Part shown: positions 22,815 through 34,155 of the stretch, in pieces
Layout of the letters: every line of letters starts with the position of its first letter
Position numbering within the stretch: position 1 is the stretch's first letter
NCBI GenBank assembly: GCA_963921825.1
Contig: OY997596.1
Span: 35,145,932 to 35,209,931 of the forward strand
Reading direction: 5' to 3'
DNA: 64,000 bases
Origin: Erodium maritimum
Lineage: Eukaryota; Streptophyta; Magnoliopsida; Geraniales; Geraniaceae
The notes under the pieces: generated by a model
What the model saw: the letters and a program-made list of their open reading frames with translations, nothing else
Database searches by the model: none
Told to the model about the DNA's origin: nothing
Program-made: the position numbers and the translations under genes

Positions 22815-23077
22815 CCCTGTCTTTTCCACCGTCTTGATTACGCGGTTTTTCGTGTTGTTGTTGCGTGACTTGGTGCACGTTTGTGCGGTTTATTTGAGGT
22901 TTCTCTTACGTGTTCTAGTAATTGAAGTACTGATAGCGTGATCGGTCTGACGTTTTAGTAACGAGTACGCTAGAGATAGACGTAGACCGTGTGAACGCTA
23001 GTATATTGAGCACGTCGTCGTTATTTAAGTTCGCAAACTAAACGTTTGCGTGTATCAGTGTAGAGGATACCGACCAC

Positions 23078-24330
23078 ATGGCTCGTGGCAGGCGAGGACG
23101 ATGAGCCGTGACACGGGGACAGGCGCCCACGCGTGGCAGGAGGGGACGGTCAGCAGGGGCAACAGGACGAATGCCCACCGTCGAGCCCGCTGAGTACGCG
23201 GAAGCCCAGGGTACTCCTGTCGGAGAGGATAGGAGGAGCGACGCGGGACCATCTACGGGCACGCCCAGCGTCCCGGCGGTCGCAGACCCTCCCACTACGA
23301 CCGCCCTGGACGAGTTGACCAGGCGGTGCAGAGTTTGGTGGCGATCATCGCTAGTAGAGAGTCGGCATCGCCAGCTCCGGAGACAGCAGCTGTTCCAGCG
23401 AGGCCCGTTCAGGCCGAAGGCCATACGGCCCGGACACTGTTGGACTTCTTGAAGCTGGGCATACCCACATTTTTCGGGGAGCCGAACCCCGACCTAGCCG
23501 AGAGATGGCTGGAGCAGGTCACGCGGGACCTGGACACTTCAGGCATCGAGGATGGTCGCAACAGAGTGTCCTTTGCAGCTCATCAGCTGAGGGACAGCGC
23601 CTACCACTGGTGGGGGCGTGTGAGGGACAGAGTAGGGCACGACTACGGTATCTTCCAGGCGGTCATTTTGGCACAGTATTTCCCGAGTCGGCTCGGGTGG
23701 ACCGACATCGGCAGTTCCTAGAACTGCAGCAGGATGGGGCGTCAGTGGCAGAATATGAGGCCAGGTTCACGGCCCTGACGCGATTCCCACCAGAAATGGT
23801 GGCGACAGAGCTGAACCTTTGCCGGCGGATCGAGGGGGGGCTGAGGCCGGTGATTCGGGATCGAGTTCTCACCCTGAGGTTGCGGGAGTACTCGGAGCTC
23901 GTAGACACTGCAACGACAGTGGAGCAGGGTCTCCGAGAGGCAGCCAGGACCCGTGAGGTTCGACAGCGGCCGACCAGTGTTGCAGGGCCGTCTGAGTCCC
24001 GAGATCGGAGGAGACAGAGGACCACGGGGTTCTTCCGGCCACAGGCTCAGCAGGGCGGAGCGAGACAGATGGGGTCAGTGGCGTTAGTGGGGCTAGTTCC
24101 TTCAGAGAAGGAGCCGATATGCTTCACCTGTGGGCAACCAGGCCATATGCATCAAGAGTGTCCAATGGGAGGAGGGGCCGCGGCGCTACCAGCGATCAGC
24201 CGGACAGGCCAGGGCTCAGGGCCGAGGGCCGACGAGCTCAGGTGTTACCGGTGCGGCCGGTTTGGGCACACTAGTGCAAGGTGTCGTGAGCCGATTTGGG
24301 CAACGTCAGCGCAGCGACCGCAGTAGTCGC
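23078..24330 (+). mobile_element. Gag region of element B (fossil)
   Basis: Begins MARGRRGR as in element A. It has the EPNPDLAERWLEQVTRDLD and HQLRDSAYHWWGRVRD capsid-like blocks, then CCHC knuckles CFTCGQPGHMHQEC and CYRCGRFGHTSARC. Broken. Confidence 0.9.
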
Positions 24331-24579
24331 ATACCGTGCAATCACCTAGAGGTCGCCAGCGTAAGAGTCAACCGTTGAGGTTCTCACAGCCGTCCACGAG
24401 CGCGCCAGTTCCGAGACAGCAGCAAAGATCTGGATAATCCAGCAGTCAGTGCGCCAGGTCAAAGGCAGCACGCGTCACAGGGAAGAGTGTACGCAGTTAC
24501 CGACTCCCAGGCCCCATGATCCACTACCTACCGTGAGACCATTCAGGGTACGTGTTTATTGTATCATTTATGGGCGTTA

Positions 24580-24950
24580 TTCTTATTTGATATCGGGGCA
24601 TCACACTCGTTTATTTCGTTGAGTTGTGCTTAGAGGTTGGGGCTGAGTTTAGAGCCGTTGAGTCCACCCCTGTGCCTGGACACCCCAGTTGGGGGTGATG
24701 TATTGTTGACTAGGGTCTGTTGTGCCTGCGAAATTAGAGTCGCAGACTGTCCTTGCCCTGGTGACCTTCTCGTGCTGGGAATGACGACCTTTGACATGAT
24801 CTTGGGAATGGATTGGCTGGCGAAGTACCGAGCCAATATCGACTGCTATAGGCGACGAGTGACACTGTCAGTAGGCAACACGAAGGTGTCATGTGTGCTG
24901 GGTAGTAAGAGGGGGGTTCTCTTGTCGGCGTTGTCCGCAGTGGAGTAAGT
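24580..24950 (+). mobile_element. Aspartic protease region of element B (fossil)
   Basis: Reads VGGDVLLTRVCC, then FDMILGMDWLAKYRANIDC. The DMILGMDWL block is the conserved C-terminal side of plant Gypsy proteases. The active-site region lies just upstream, in a decayed stretch. Confidence 0.85.
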
Positions 24951-24959
24951 ATCGGCCGT

Positions 24960-26015
24960 GCAGAGCCGAGAGTTACCGCGAGTGGTGTGCGAGTTCCCCG
25001 AGATCTTTCCTGAGGAGTTCAGCGGATTGCCACCAGAACATGAGGTGGAGTTCGGGATTGACCTGGTGCTGGGAACGGCAGCGATATCGATGGCGCCTTA
25101 CAAGTTTGCGCCGACAAAGTTGACTGAGCTGAAGCGTCAGCTCGAGGAGCTTCAGGAGAAGGGATTTATCCGTCCGAGCGTATTGCCGTGGGGAGCACCA
25201 GCACTCTTCGTGAAGAAAAGACTGGAGAGCTTCGGATGTGTATAGATTACCGGAAGCTGAACCGGGTTACAGTGAAGAAACGATACCCGATGCCGAGGAT
25301 CGATGACTTGTTCGACCAGTTGAGAGGGTCAACATGTTTCTCGAAGATCGATCTGCGATCCAGATATTACCAGTTGCGAGTCCGAGAGGGGGACGTCGCA
25401 AAGACTGCATTCCGGACACGCTATGGGCATTACGAGTTCTTGGTAATGCCGTTTGGACTAACGAACGCTCCTGCAGCGTTCATGGATCTGATGAACAATA
25501 TATTCCGGCCGTTCTTAGATCATTTTTTGGTGGTATTCGTAGACGACATCTTGATCTATTCGCAGAACGAGGCGGCACATGAGGGGCATCTGAGGACTGT
25601 TCTGACTCTACTGCGCACGCATCAACTATATACCAACCTGAAGAAGTGCGAGTTCTGGCTCGCTGAGGTGAAATTCCTCGGTCACATTGTATCCCGTGAC
25701 GGTATACTGGTCGATCCGTCAAAGATCGACGCGGTTTCTAAGTGGGCACGGCCCACAAGTGTCTTCGAGAACCGCAACTTTCTGGGGTTGGCATGCTATT
25801 ATCGGCGGTTTGTCCAGGACTTTGCGCGACTAGCCGCGCCTATGACTTTGTTGACGCGCAAGGGAGTCGGGTTTGTGTGGACAGAGGATTGTGAATGTGC
25901 GTTCACGGAGCTGAAGACTCGTCTGACTACCGCTCCAGTATTGGTAGTGCTAGAGCGAGGGGTCGGGTATGAGGTCTATTGTGATGCGTCCGGGGAAGGA
26001 CTGGGCTGTGTATAG
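24960..26015 (+). mobile_element. Reverse transcriptase region of element B (fossil)
   Basis: Conserved Gypsy RT blocks occur in order: [75 protein letters not shown] and the [10 protein letters not shown] catalytic box. The connection to RNase H ([19 protein letters not shown]) follows. Confidence 0.95.
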
Positions 26016-26340
26016 ATGCAGTTGGCTAGAGTTGTTGCTTATGGCTCCAGGCAGTTGAAGACACACGAGCGCAACTATCCTACCCATGACTTGGAGCTAG
26101 TAGCAGTCGTGTTCGTGCTAAAGGGCTGGCGATATTATCTGTATGGCGAGGGATTTCAGGTGTTCTCGGATCACAAGAGCCTCAAGTACATCTTTTTCCA
26201 ACGAGACCTGAACATGCGCCAGCGGCGATGGATGGAGCTACTTGAGGAGTACAACTTTGAGCTACACTACCATCCGGGTAAGGCGAACGTGGTCGCCGAC
26301 GCACTGAGTAGGAAGTCGGTTCCAAGTCTTGCTAGCATAT
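25960..26340 (+). mobile_element. RNase H region of element B (fossil)
   Basis: Contains [11 protein letters not shown], then YGSRQLKTHERNYPTHDLEL, FSDHKSLKYIF, and HPGKANVVADALSRK at the end, the standard Gypsy RNase H series. Confidence 0.92.
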
Positions 26341-26599
26341 CAGTCCGAGAGTGGGACATGATGGGGAAACTGAGCACGTTCAGGCTTGATCTAGAGGAGA
26401 TTACTGATTGCATGGCAATGTGCTTACTGGTGGCTCAGCCCTCACTACTTGCCCGAGTGTTGGAGGCGCAGTCGGAGGACGTCGAGAAGTCAGAGATCCG
26501 AGAGAGGGTCGTCAGCGGTGACGAGGTGGTAGGCTGGGAAACCAGTGCTGATTGGGGGTTACGGTATAGAGGAGGGTTATTCGTGTCGGGCAACTGTAG

Positions 26600-27410
26600 A
26601 GACGACGTGTTGCGAGAGTCACATCATTCGCGTCTTGCAGTGCACCCGGGTGGCACCAAGTTGTACCGTGACATCAGGCGGCACTTCTGGTGGAGCGGGA
26701 TGCGGAGAGCGGTCACGGAATTTGTATCGAGGTGTCTCGTCTGTTAACAGGTGAAGGCCGAACATCAGCGTCCCGCCGGATTATTGCAGCCACTGCCGAT
26801 TGCCCAGTGGAAGTGGGAGCATATTACGATGGACTTTGTGAATGGGTTGCCGAGATCGCCGAAGGGACACGATGCCGTATGGGTAGTAGTCGATCGGTTG
26901 ACCAAGTCGGCCCATTTCCTAGCTATGAGGATTATTGATCCGGTCGACAAGTTGAGCAGCATGTACATTCAGGAGATAGTGCGTCTCCATGGGGTCCCTG
27001 TGTCGATAGTGTCTGACAGGGATCCTCGTTTCACGTCCAGATTTTGGCCGAGTCTGCAGACCGCGTTGGGGACCGAGGTTCTCCTCAGTACAGCACACCA
27101 TCCCCAGACAGACGGTCAGTCCGAGCGCACTATTCAGATCTTGGAAGACATGATGCGGGCATGCGTGCTGGACTTCAGGGGATCATGGGAAACCCACCTG
27201 CCATTGGTCGAGTTCGCCTACAACAACAGCTTCCAGGCCTGTATTGGGATGGCACCGTTTGAAGCGTTGTATGGTAGGCCGTGTCGGTCGCCAGTTTGCT
27301 GGGCAGTGGTGGGGGACAGGAGTCTGCTTGGGCCAGATCTTGTCCAAGAGATGACAGAGAATGTCACGCTGATACGCGAGCAGTTGAAGACCGCACAGAG
27401 TGGATAGAAG
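26600..27410 (+). mobile_element. Integrase region of element B (fossil)
   Basis: An HHCC zinc region (HPGGTKLYRDIRRHFWW, then CLVC) precedes the catalytic core. The core blocks are [45 protein letters not shown], and [20 protein letters not shown], which supplies the final catalytic Glu. Confidence 0.95.
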
Positions 27411-27554
27411 AGCTATGCCGACAGACAGCGTCGACCTCTTGAGTTCGCAGTCGGTGACCACGTGTTCCTGAAGGTGAGCCCGAGGAAGTGACTGGTACGG
27501 TTCAGACGCAGCGGGGGCAAGTTAGACCCTCGGTACATTTGCTCGATCGAGATC

Positions 27555-27872
27555 TTGAGCAGAGTGGGAGCAGTGGCCTATCGTCTGGCGTTACCACCGC
27601 AACTTGGGAGAGTTCATAACGTCTTCCACGTGTCCCAGTTGCGGCAGTACAATGCGGACCCCTCCCACGTCATTGAATGGGCAGATATCGAGGTGGCTGA
27701 CGATGTCTCCTATGAGGAGCAGCCGGTTCGAATCATGGACACACGGGAGCAGGTCTTGCGTGGCAAGGTTATCCGCCTAGTCCGGGTGCAGTGGCGGCAC
27801 CACGGAGCTGAGTCGACTTGGGAGCATGAGGACGAGGTTCGCGCGAAGTACCCCGCATTGTTCAACTCCTGA
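27555..27872 (+). mobile_element. Integrase tail and chromodomain of element B (fossil)
   Basis: Reads YRLALPPQLGRVHNVFHVSQ, then EQPVRIMDTREQVLRGKVI, LVRVQWRHHGAESTWEHEDE and RAKYPALF. The Q-W and TWE pattern with a KYP-LF ending is the chromodomain of plant chromoviruses, thought to guide integration to marked chromatin. Confidence 0.92.
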
Positions 27873-27891
27873 GGTATGTCTGTTTTAAATT

Positions 27892-27930
27892 TCGCGGACG
27901 AAATCCTTTAAGGGGGGGGGGGGGGGGGTA
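27892..27930 (+). mobile_element. Polypurine tract of element B, interrupted by a solo LTR
   Basis: The sequence cgcggacgaaatcctttaag is followed by a run of about 17 G and then GGGTA. After the inserted LTR it resumes as gggtagat at 30041 and runs straight into B's right LTR. The equivalent tract of element A is at 10761-10783. Confidence 0.85.
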
Positions 27931-30040
27931 TGTCACGCCCCAAATTCAGTAGAACCAAACCCGGAAAGCGAACGTTTAAGACAATAAAACATTTTCAAAC
28001 CTTTTAAATAAATCACTTTAAAACCACCATTTAGTTAATCAAAATAATAATTTACAACTCAAAAGTACGTCCCAACAAGCGGACAAAATACAAGGCGTAC
28101 GTCGCTAGACTCAAAAAGGAAACCCAGACTCCCGCTCCTAGCTCTTCAAGTTTCGAGAGCTCACCTAGTCCGTCCCGCGACCAGTACCTGTAGGAAAAGC
28201 AGCTATGGGTGAGCGTTCGCTCACCACCACGGATAACAGACTGACTACGGCATACTTAGCAGAACATGCCGGAAACAACAACAACCCAAACACCGGGGAC
28301 TACTATCCCCAAACTCAGACTGACGCACAGACTATTACTTTCCCTAACCAACTCAACAACCGGACACTCAAAGTAGACCCGACACAGCGGTTATGACCTC
28401 CACCAAAGACACAAAATACAACCACGCAACACCCAAGATCACAAAGGATCGCACTCCAGCTGCTCAGTGTCGGTTGCTAACCGGCTGGGCTCGAGCCTGC
28501 CCCACGCAACTTTACCGATCCCTGTCAGGCCAGGCGGTCGACCTGTTAGCGATATATACCGAGCTACTTTTCCGATAGCTAGTCGGAAGGGGAGCAACCC
28601 TCCATCGCCGAAGAATGCTCAACCTTACCGATCCCTGTCAGAAGGCTAGCCAAAGAATGCTCAACTTTACCGATCTCTGTCGGAAAGCTAGCCAACCCCC
28701 ACGCAACTTCCCCCGATCTTTATCGGGCCCCCAACCTCAGGCAATCACAATCACAACCAAAGTTCAGCAACCAGCAACAACACAGGTTCAACACTCCGAA
28801 GGCACTCATGGCCACCCAAGACACCAACAGTAAAACATGGGATCAACAACCCCACGGGCACTCATGGCCACCCAAAACACACCAGCAGTAAAACACGGGC
28901 TCAACAACCCCACGGCCACTCATGGCCACCCAAGACACACCAACAGTAAAATACGGGGTTAACAACCCCACGAGCACTCATGGCCACCCAAGACACACCA
29001 ACAGTAAAATACGGGCTCTCATGGCCACCCAAGACACAAACAGTAAAGTACGGGCTCCCATGGTCACCCAAGACACAGACAGTAAAGTACGGGCTCTCAT
29101 GGCCACCCAAGACACAAACTAAACAATCAACCTCCGGGCATAACCAAATGCCTCCAGTAATTCTAATATTGAAAGTTCACTGCTCCTACGACACTACTAA
29201 GTGTCACATGCATTTCTATTGTTCGATACATTCCCGTATCATACGACACCACCCGGTGTCGCCTACCTTTCTATTATTCGATAAACTTACTTAACCCACG
29301 ACGCCCAAGTGTCACATGCATTTCTACTGCTAACTTTCCCTAGTCATGGCCGAGATCCGGCTTCTTTTCCCTACCTCGTATGCTTTCCCCAAAAGTTCAC
29401 AATCAAGCACCGGCGTGATCTCGATCACTCGCCTAGCTTCCCCTTTCCTCTGTCGGTGGCACGATCTAATAAGAACACAATTTAAAACACTTTTAAGCTC
29501 GTAGGCATAAACATGACGCCCAAAAGTAACCCCGACATTGTCGATCACTCCCAAACTTCCCAATTACTCGACATTGTCGATAATGGACCCGTAAAGGCCC
29601 GTTTCGCCCGACCCGGCGAATCTGCCCGGGATTGGAAAACGTCCTCCCAGGGCTCCGAAAATTCCTGTTTTCGTTTCTACGGTCTTAGAATAATTCAAGG
29701 GTTCCTATGCACTCGACGGAATCGCTTTCCGACTTCCGAGTATTTTAATTCGCGTTTAACGTTTCTAAACCCGTCAATTACATCTTTCACAATTTAATTC
29801 CAAATTTCGATCCGGGTGTGGATTAACTACTTGGGGAACATCCTAAACCACCCGAACACTCTTTGGTCGATATCGGGGTCCTGAGTCCCCCGGAACTCTC
29901 TTTGGTGGATATCGGGGTCAACTTAAGTCTGGTATGACCCTCGGGGTCAAATTTAGGTTCATTTAAGTGTGTGTCTAAATTTTTTAAATTTTCCTGTTTT
30001 TCGCCGATTTGACTGGCGTTGAACGGGAGTGTTTCTTACA
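27931..30040 (-). mobile_element. Solo Gypsy LTR in the polypurine tract of element B
   Basis: Starts TGTCACGCCCCAAATTC and ends GTGTTTCTTACA: a whole family LTR in reverse, 2110 bases. GGGTA lies on both sides (27926-27930 and 30041-30045), so this is a separate insertion reduced to one LTR, not B's own LTR turned round. It contains the minisatellite at 28795-29130. Confidence 0.92.
28795..29130 (-). repeat. LTR minisatellite, variable units
   Basis: About seven units of ctcatggccacccaagacac with spacers of differing length; the last three units are shorter (about 48 bases). Confidence 0.85.
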
Positions 30041-30048
30041 GGGTAGAT

Positions 30049-31253
30049 TGTAAGAACCACTCCCGGTCAACGCCAATCAAATCGGCGAAAAACAGGAAAA
30101 TTTAAAATTTTTGGACACACTTAAATTGACCTAAATTGGACCCCGAGGGTCATACCGGACTTAAGTTGACCCCAATATCGACCAAAGTGAGTTCCGGGGG
30201 ACTCAGGGCAACTTTCTGACCAATTTGGGAAAGGTTGACTTTTCGTTGGAAAAGTCAACCGAGCGACGTTTTGGTCCGTTCGAAGTCCGTTTTGGATCCA
30301 AAAAGCTTAGCCGTCGTCACAGCGGTCTTAGTTGAGCCGTTTCCTTGTAGCCCGTGAAGTTTCGTAATTTTTTGGAAAAAGTGCCCGTTCGGGGCCCGAG
30401 ACGTCCAAATTTCGCGAATCTGACTGAAAAATATCTAGAAGATAATTTCTAAAAGGTGTGGGACCCACTTGCCACTTGTCACACAAGTGGTGGTGTTAGG
30501 TTTTTGGACAAGACAAGGGAAGACTACACCTAGGGGGTTCGGCCATGGGGTTTCAAAAAGAGAAAAAGAAGAGAGTTTTGGAGAGAGAAAAGAAGAGAGA
30601 AGAAGGAGAGAAAATAGAAGGGGGGAGTTAGGGTTTTGACATTTCTCGATCATCCGACCGGTGGATCGTCTCAACGATAGAAGAACCGAGTTCCCGTCCT
30701 CATTCCCTACGGTGAGCAACTATCTGATTTTCGTTTTGTTAAGTTTAAAGTTTAGGGTTTGGGTTAAAACTAGTAGTTTATGGTTGAGTTGAGGTGTCGG
30801 GTTCGTTGGAGACGTTTTGGAGCGAAGATTGGACGTTTTTCCGGTGACCGGAGGCTCGGGGGAGCTCCGGACACCGTGTATGGTGGCTGGCCGGACCATG
30901 GGGTGGCTGGCCGGAGCTAGGACCGGCCACCACTATGGTGGACCGGCCTAAAACCAGCCCTATTCACCCACGGCCATGAGTGCCCATGGGGTTGTTGAAC
31001 CCGTATTTTTACTGTTGGTGTCTTCGGTGGCCATGAGTGACCGTGGGGTTGTTGAACTTGTGTTTTACTATTGGTGTCTTGGGTGGCCATGAGTGCCTGT
31101 GGGGTTGTTGAACCCGTGTTTTACTGTTGGTGTCTTGGGTGGCCATGAGTGCCTGTGGGGTTGTTGAACCCGTGTTTTAAAAGGTTTGAAAATGTTTTAT
31201 TGTCTTAAACGTTCGCGTTCCGGGTTCGGTTCTACTGAATTTGGGGCGTGACA
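30049..31253 (+). mobile_element. 3' LTR of Gypsy element B (short form)
   Basis: Starts TGTAAGAACCACTCCCGG and ends GGGGCGTGACA, 1205 bases against 2863 in the left LTR. The outer parts match the left LTR closely, and a few minisatellite units (30975-31160) lie in between. Confidence 0.88.
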
Positions 31254-31549
31254 AGTTTTATCATCTCATTTTCCAAAAATTGAACATGATTATTATCACT
31301 TCATCACATGTTTTTTATGAACACTGAAGACTAATTTTATCAACACTAAACACTAAGTTTATCACTAAGTTACATGTATTTTATCACCCCATCATGTGTT
31401 TTTTTATCAACATTAAACTCTAGTTTATCACTATTATTATCAAAATTAAATATGATTTTTATCACCTCATCACTTGTTTTTTATCACCTATGTACAAGTT
31501 TTTTTTATCAACATTTTAGCACTAGTTTGATCACCCTGATATAACTTTT

Positions 31550-31703
31550 TATTTTCGTGCTTCAAAATATATTTATGACTGATCTTGATTTAAAGCCCTT
31601 GGAATAAGAAAAATATTGGCGCAAGTTTGAAGCTAATCGGAGTTCAAATGAATCGGGAAATATTAATTACTGAATTGGTTAAGAAAAAAATGGACACTAG
31701 TCC
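31550..31703 (-). repeat. Inner part of the right inverted repeat of MULE-like element 1
   Basis: Reads cgtgcttcaaaatatattta, then gttcaaatgaatcggga, the reverse complement of the left arm. The outer part follows at 35585-35772, after a solo LTR insertion. Confidence 0.72.
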
Positions 31704-32509
31704 TGTCACGCCCCAAATTCGGCATGAGCAAACCCGGAACGCGAACGGTGAAACAGTAAAACGATTTTCAAACATTTTAATAAACCTTTTTAAAATCACC
31801 CGCTTATGTTAATCAAAAACAATATTTTTACAACTGAAAATACGTTCAAAACAATGAACAGCATGAGCTACAAGGTACGTCGCTAACTACCCAAAGACCC
31901 GGACTTCCGCTCCCAGCTCTTCAAGCTTCGAGGGTTCTCCTGGTCCGCCTCACGACCAGTACCTGCAGGAAAAGCAGCAGGGGGTGAGCACTTCGCTCAC
32001 CGCCACGGATACCGGATTAACCAAGGCATACCCACAGAAATACCGGGAACACCGGCAACAACAACAACCCCGGGGACTACTACCCCAAAAACACAATTTA
32101 GACTGACGGTCACGCAATACAACTGTTAAAACTTCCCAACCATCTCAAAAACCGGACACGTAATGTAGATCCCAAATCAGAGACCGGACAACCATTCCAT
32201 TAGTCACACCGACAAGGTAAAGCACAACCCTCACACGATCCTATATGCATTTACTTGTAACTTTCCGCAACCAAACCAGTATTCGCTACTCGTCCCTACC
32301 TCAGAGGCCTGCGGGAAAAGTAGTAAAGGGGATGAGAGTTCCGCTCACCTCCACGGATACCCGTTCGATTATGGCATACTAGTAAAGAATCAACAACTTA
32401 CCAATCTAAACAGGGCAAGCAACTACCTCAAGATCTAATACCAAACCGTCACAACTGCTCACGATATCAATACCTCAAATACTCGCTCGCGTAAGGGAAA
32501 CCTCGAATG

Positions 32510-32825
32510 GGGATTATATCTAAACTAAGCAAAACACTATTGCTCACCATATCAACACCCCAATTACCTGATCACGTAAGGGAAACCTCAAAACGGGGAT
32601 CACGTTCTCAACTAAGCAAATCACTATTGCTCACCATATCAATACCCCAATTACCTGATCACATAGGGGAAGCCTCAAAACGGGGATCATGTTCTCAACT
32701 AAGCAAATCACTATTGCTCACAATACCAATACCCCAATTACCCGGTCACGTAGGGGAAGCCTCAAAACGGGGATCATGTTCTCAACTAAGTAACTCACGA
32801 TTGCTCACAACATCAATACCATCAC
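32510..32825 (-). repeat. 93-base tandem array in the solo LTR
   Basis: About three and a half units with tcaactaagcaaatcactat, caataccccaattacc and ggggaagcctcaaaacggg. The unit length is a multiple of three, so a repetitive open frame runs through it. I do not regard it as a gene. Confidence 0.85.
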
Positions 32826-32955
32826 ATAGGGGAAACCTCAAACAACCCACTCACGTGAGGGAAACCTCAAACCACCCCTCCACGTGAGGGAAACCTCAAA
32901 CAACCCACTCACGTGAGGGAAACCTCAAACCACCCGTTCACATGAGGGAAACCTC
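32826..32955 (-). repeat. 28-base tandem array
   Basis: About five units of cacgtgagggaaacctcaaa plus a short spacer. It probably grew from the end of the neighbouring 93-base unit, which also holds a gggaaacctcaaa word. Confidence 0.85.
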
Positions 32956-33189
32956 GTTCGTACAACGCCGCAGCCCATCAACCTTAACCCCTCTCCGTGG
33001 TGAGACCCTGACACAGAGGCGCTGTATCACCACCGTAGGTTTTTGATGAGTCTCGAACCGAAGACCTCACCCTTTAACACAGGATTTACGACCTTTGCAA
33101 ACAAACACAATCGTGAACAAAGTCACGCAATAACAACAATATCAACACACACAATGCATGCAAGATCACAAAGGATCAACACACATACT

Positions 33190-33560
33190 GCATAACCACA
33201 AGCCTCAACACTTTACCGATCGCGCGCTGGAAGGTACGACACACCTCACGGGGACCACAGCCCTCGGTACTTTACCGATCGCGCATCGGAAGGTACGACA
33301 CACCTCACGGGCATAACTCAAGCCTCAGCACTTTACCAATCGCGCGCCGGAAGGTACGACACACCTCACGGGGACCACAACCCTCGGCACTTTACCGGTC
33401 GCGCATCGGAAGGTACGACACACCTCACGGGCACAACTCAAGCCTCAGCACTTTACCAATCACGCGCCGGAAGGTACAACACACCTCACGGGGAACATAG
33501 CCCTCGACACTTTACCGGTCGCGCATCGGAAGGTACGACACACCTCTCGGGCGCAACTCA
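33190..33560 (-). repeat. About 62-base tandem array in alternating pairs
   Basis: Six units of cactttaccgatcgcgc-(a/g)(t/c)cggaaggtacgac followed by acacctcacggg. Alternate units differ, so the higher-order period is about 125 bases. Confidence 0.88.
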
Positions 33561-33934
33561 TCCAGGTATCACCAAAACAATCACAATCACAACCAAATAT
33601 CACACAATACTCCGCAAATAGCAAAATTAACATCATGACTAACCACCACTCAGCAAGTCAGTCAACAACCAAACAGGTTCAACACCCCACATGCACTCAT
33701 GGCCATACCGTGGCACCCTTTATCGATGGCAAGTCGACAGGCGGGCCAAACCTCCACGCCAATCACACAAATCATACGAATGCTCAACAACCAGGGAAAA
33801 TAACATAATGACTAGCTACCACTCAGCAAGTCAGTCAACAACCATACAGGTTTAACACCCCACATGCACTCATGGCCACACACAACCACAATCAGTTCAT
33901 TAACCCTACGACACCACCAAGTGCCACATGCATT

Positions 33935-34155
33935 TCTATTGTTCGACAGGTTCACTCAACCTACGACACCACCAAGTGTCACATGCAGTTCTATTATTCG
34001 ACAGGTTTACTTATCCTACGACACCAACAGTGTCACATGCATTTCTACTTTTCGACAGGTTTACTTATCCTATGACACCAACAGTGTCACATGCATTTCT
34101 ACTTTTCGACAGGTTTACTTATCCTACGACACCAACAGTGTCACATGCATTTCTA
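33935..34155 (-). repeat. 53-base array carrying GACAC/GTGTC hairpins
   Basis: Four to five units of ggtttacttatcctacgaca plus ccaacagtgtcacatgcatt. Each unit holds one gacacc...gtgtc inverted repeat. Confidence 0.85.

Larger units (their letters stand above)
19186..31253 (+). mobile_element. Gypsy element B: chromovirus with gag and pol
   Basis: An LTR-to-LTR Ty3/Gypsy element. The left LTR is 19186-22048, the right LTR 30049-31253. Flanks tgttt and agttt look like a 5-bp duplication with one change. Internal order is primer site, leader repeats and hairpins, gag, protease, RT, RNase H, integrase, C-terminal chromodomain and polypurine tract. Integrase after RNase H marks Gypsy; the chromodomain and the gag style point to a chromovirus, probably Tekay/Del-like. 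A minus-strand solo LTR (27931-30040) sits in the polypurine tract. It is broken (roughly six to ten breaks). Comparable parts of the LTRs differ by about two percent by eye, suggesting about one million years. Confidence 0.93.

Noticed and set aside
27931-30040. Reading the inverted LTR as element B's own 3' LTR, flipped
   Set aside because: GGGTA on both sides and the resumed polypurine tract plus a correct plus-strand LTR at 30049 show a separate insertion.
32507-32887. Open frame of about 126 codons with a 31-residue repeated peptide
   Set aside because: It follows a 93-base tandem array inside a solo LTR. The array length is a multiple of three, which keeps a frame open without any gene.
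33190-33560. Regular 62-base array as a possible CRISPR array
   Set aside because: Whole units repeat, with no unique spacers between short repeats, and the array lies in a plant LTR.
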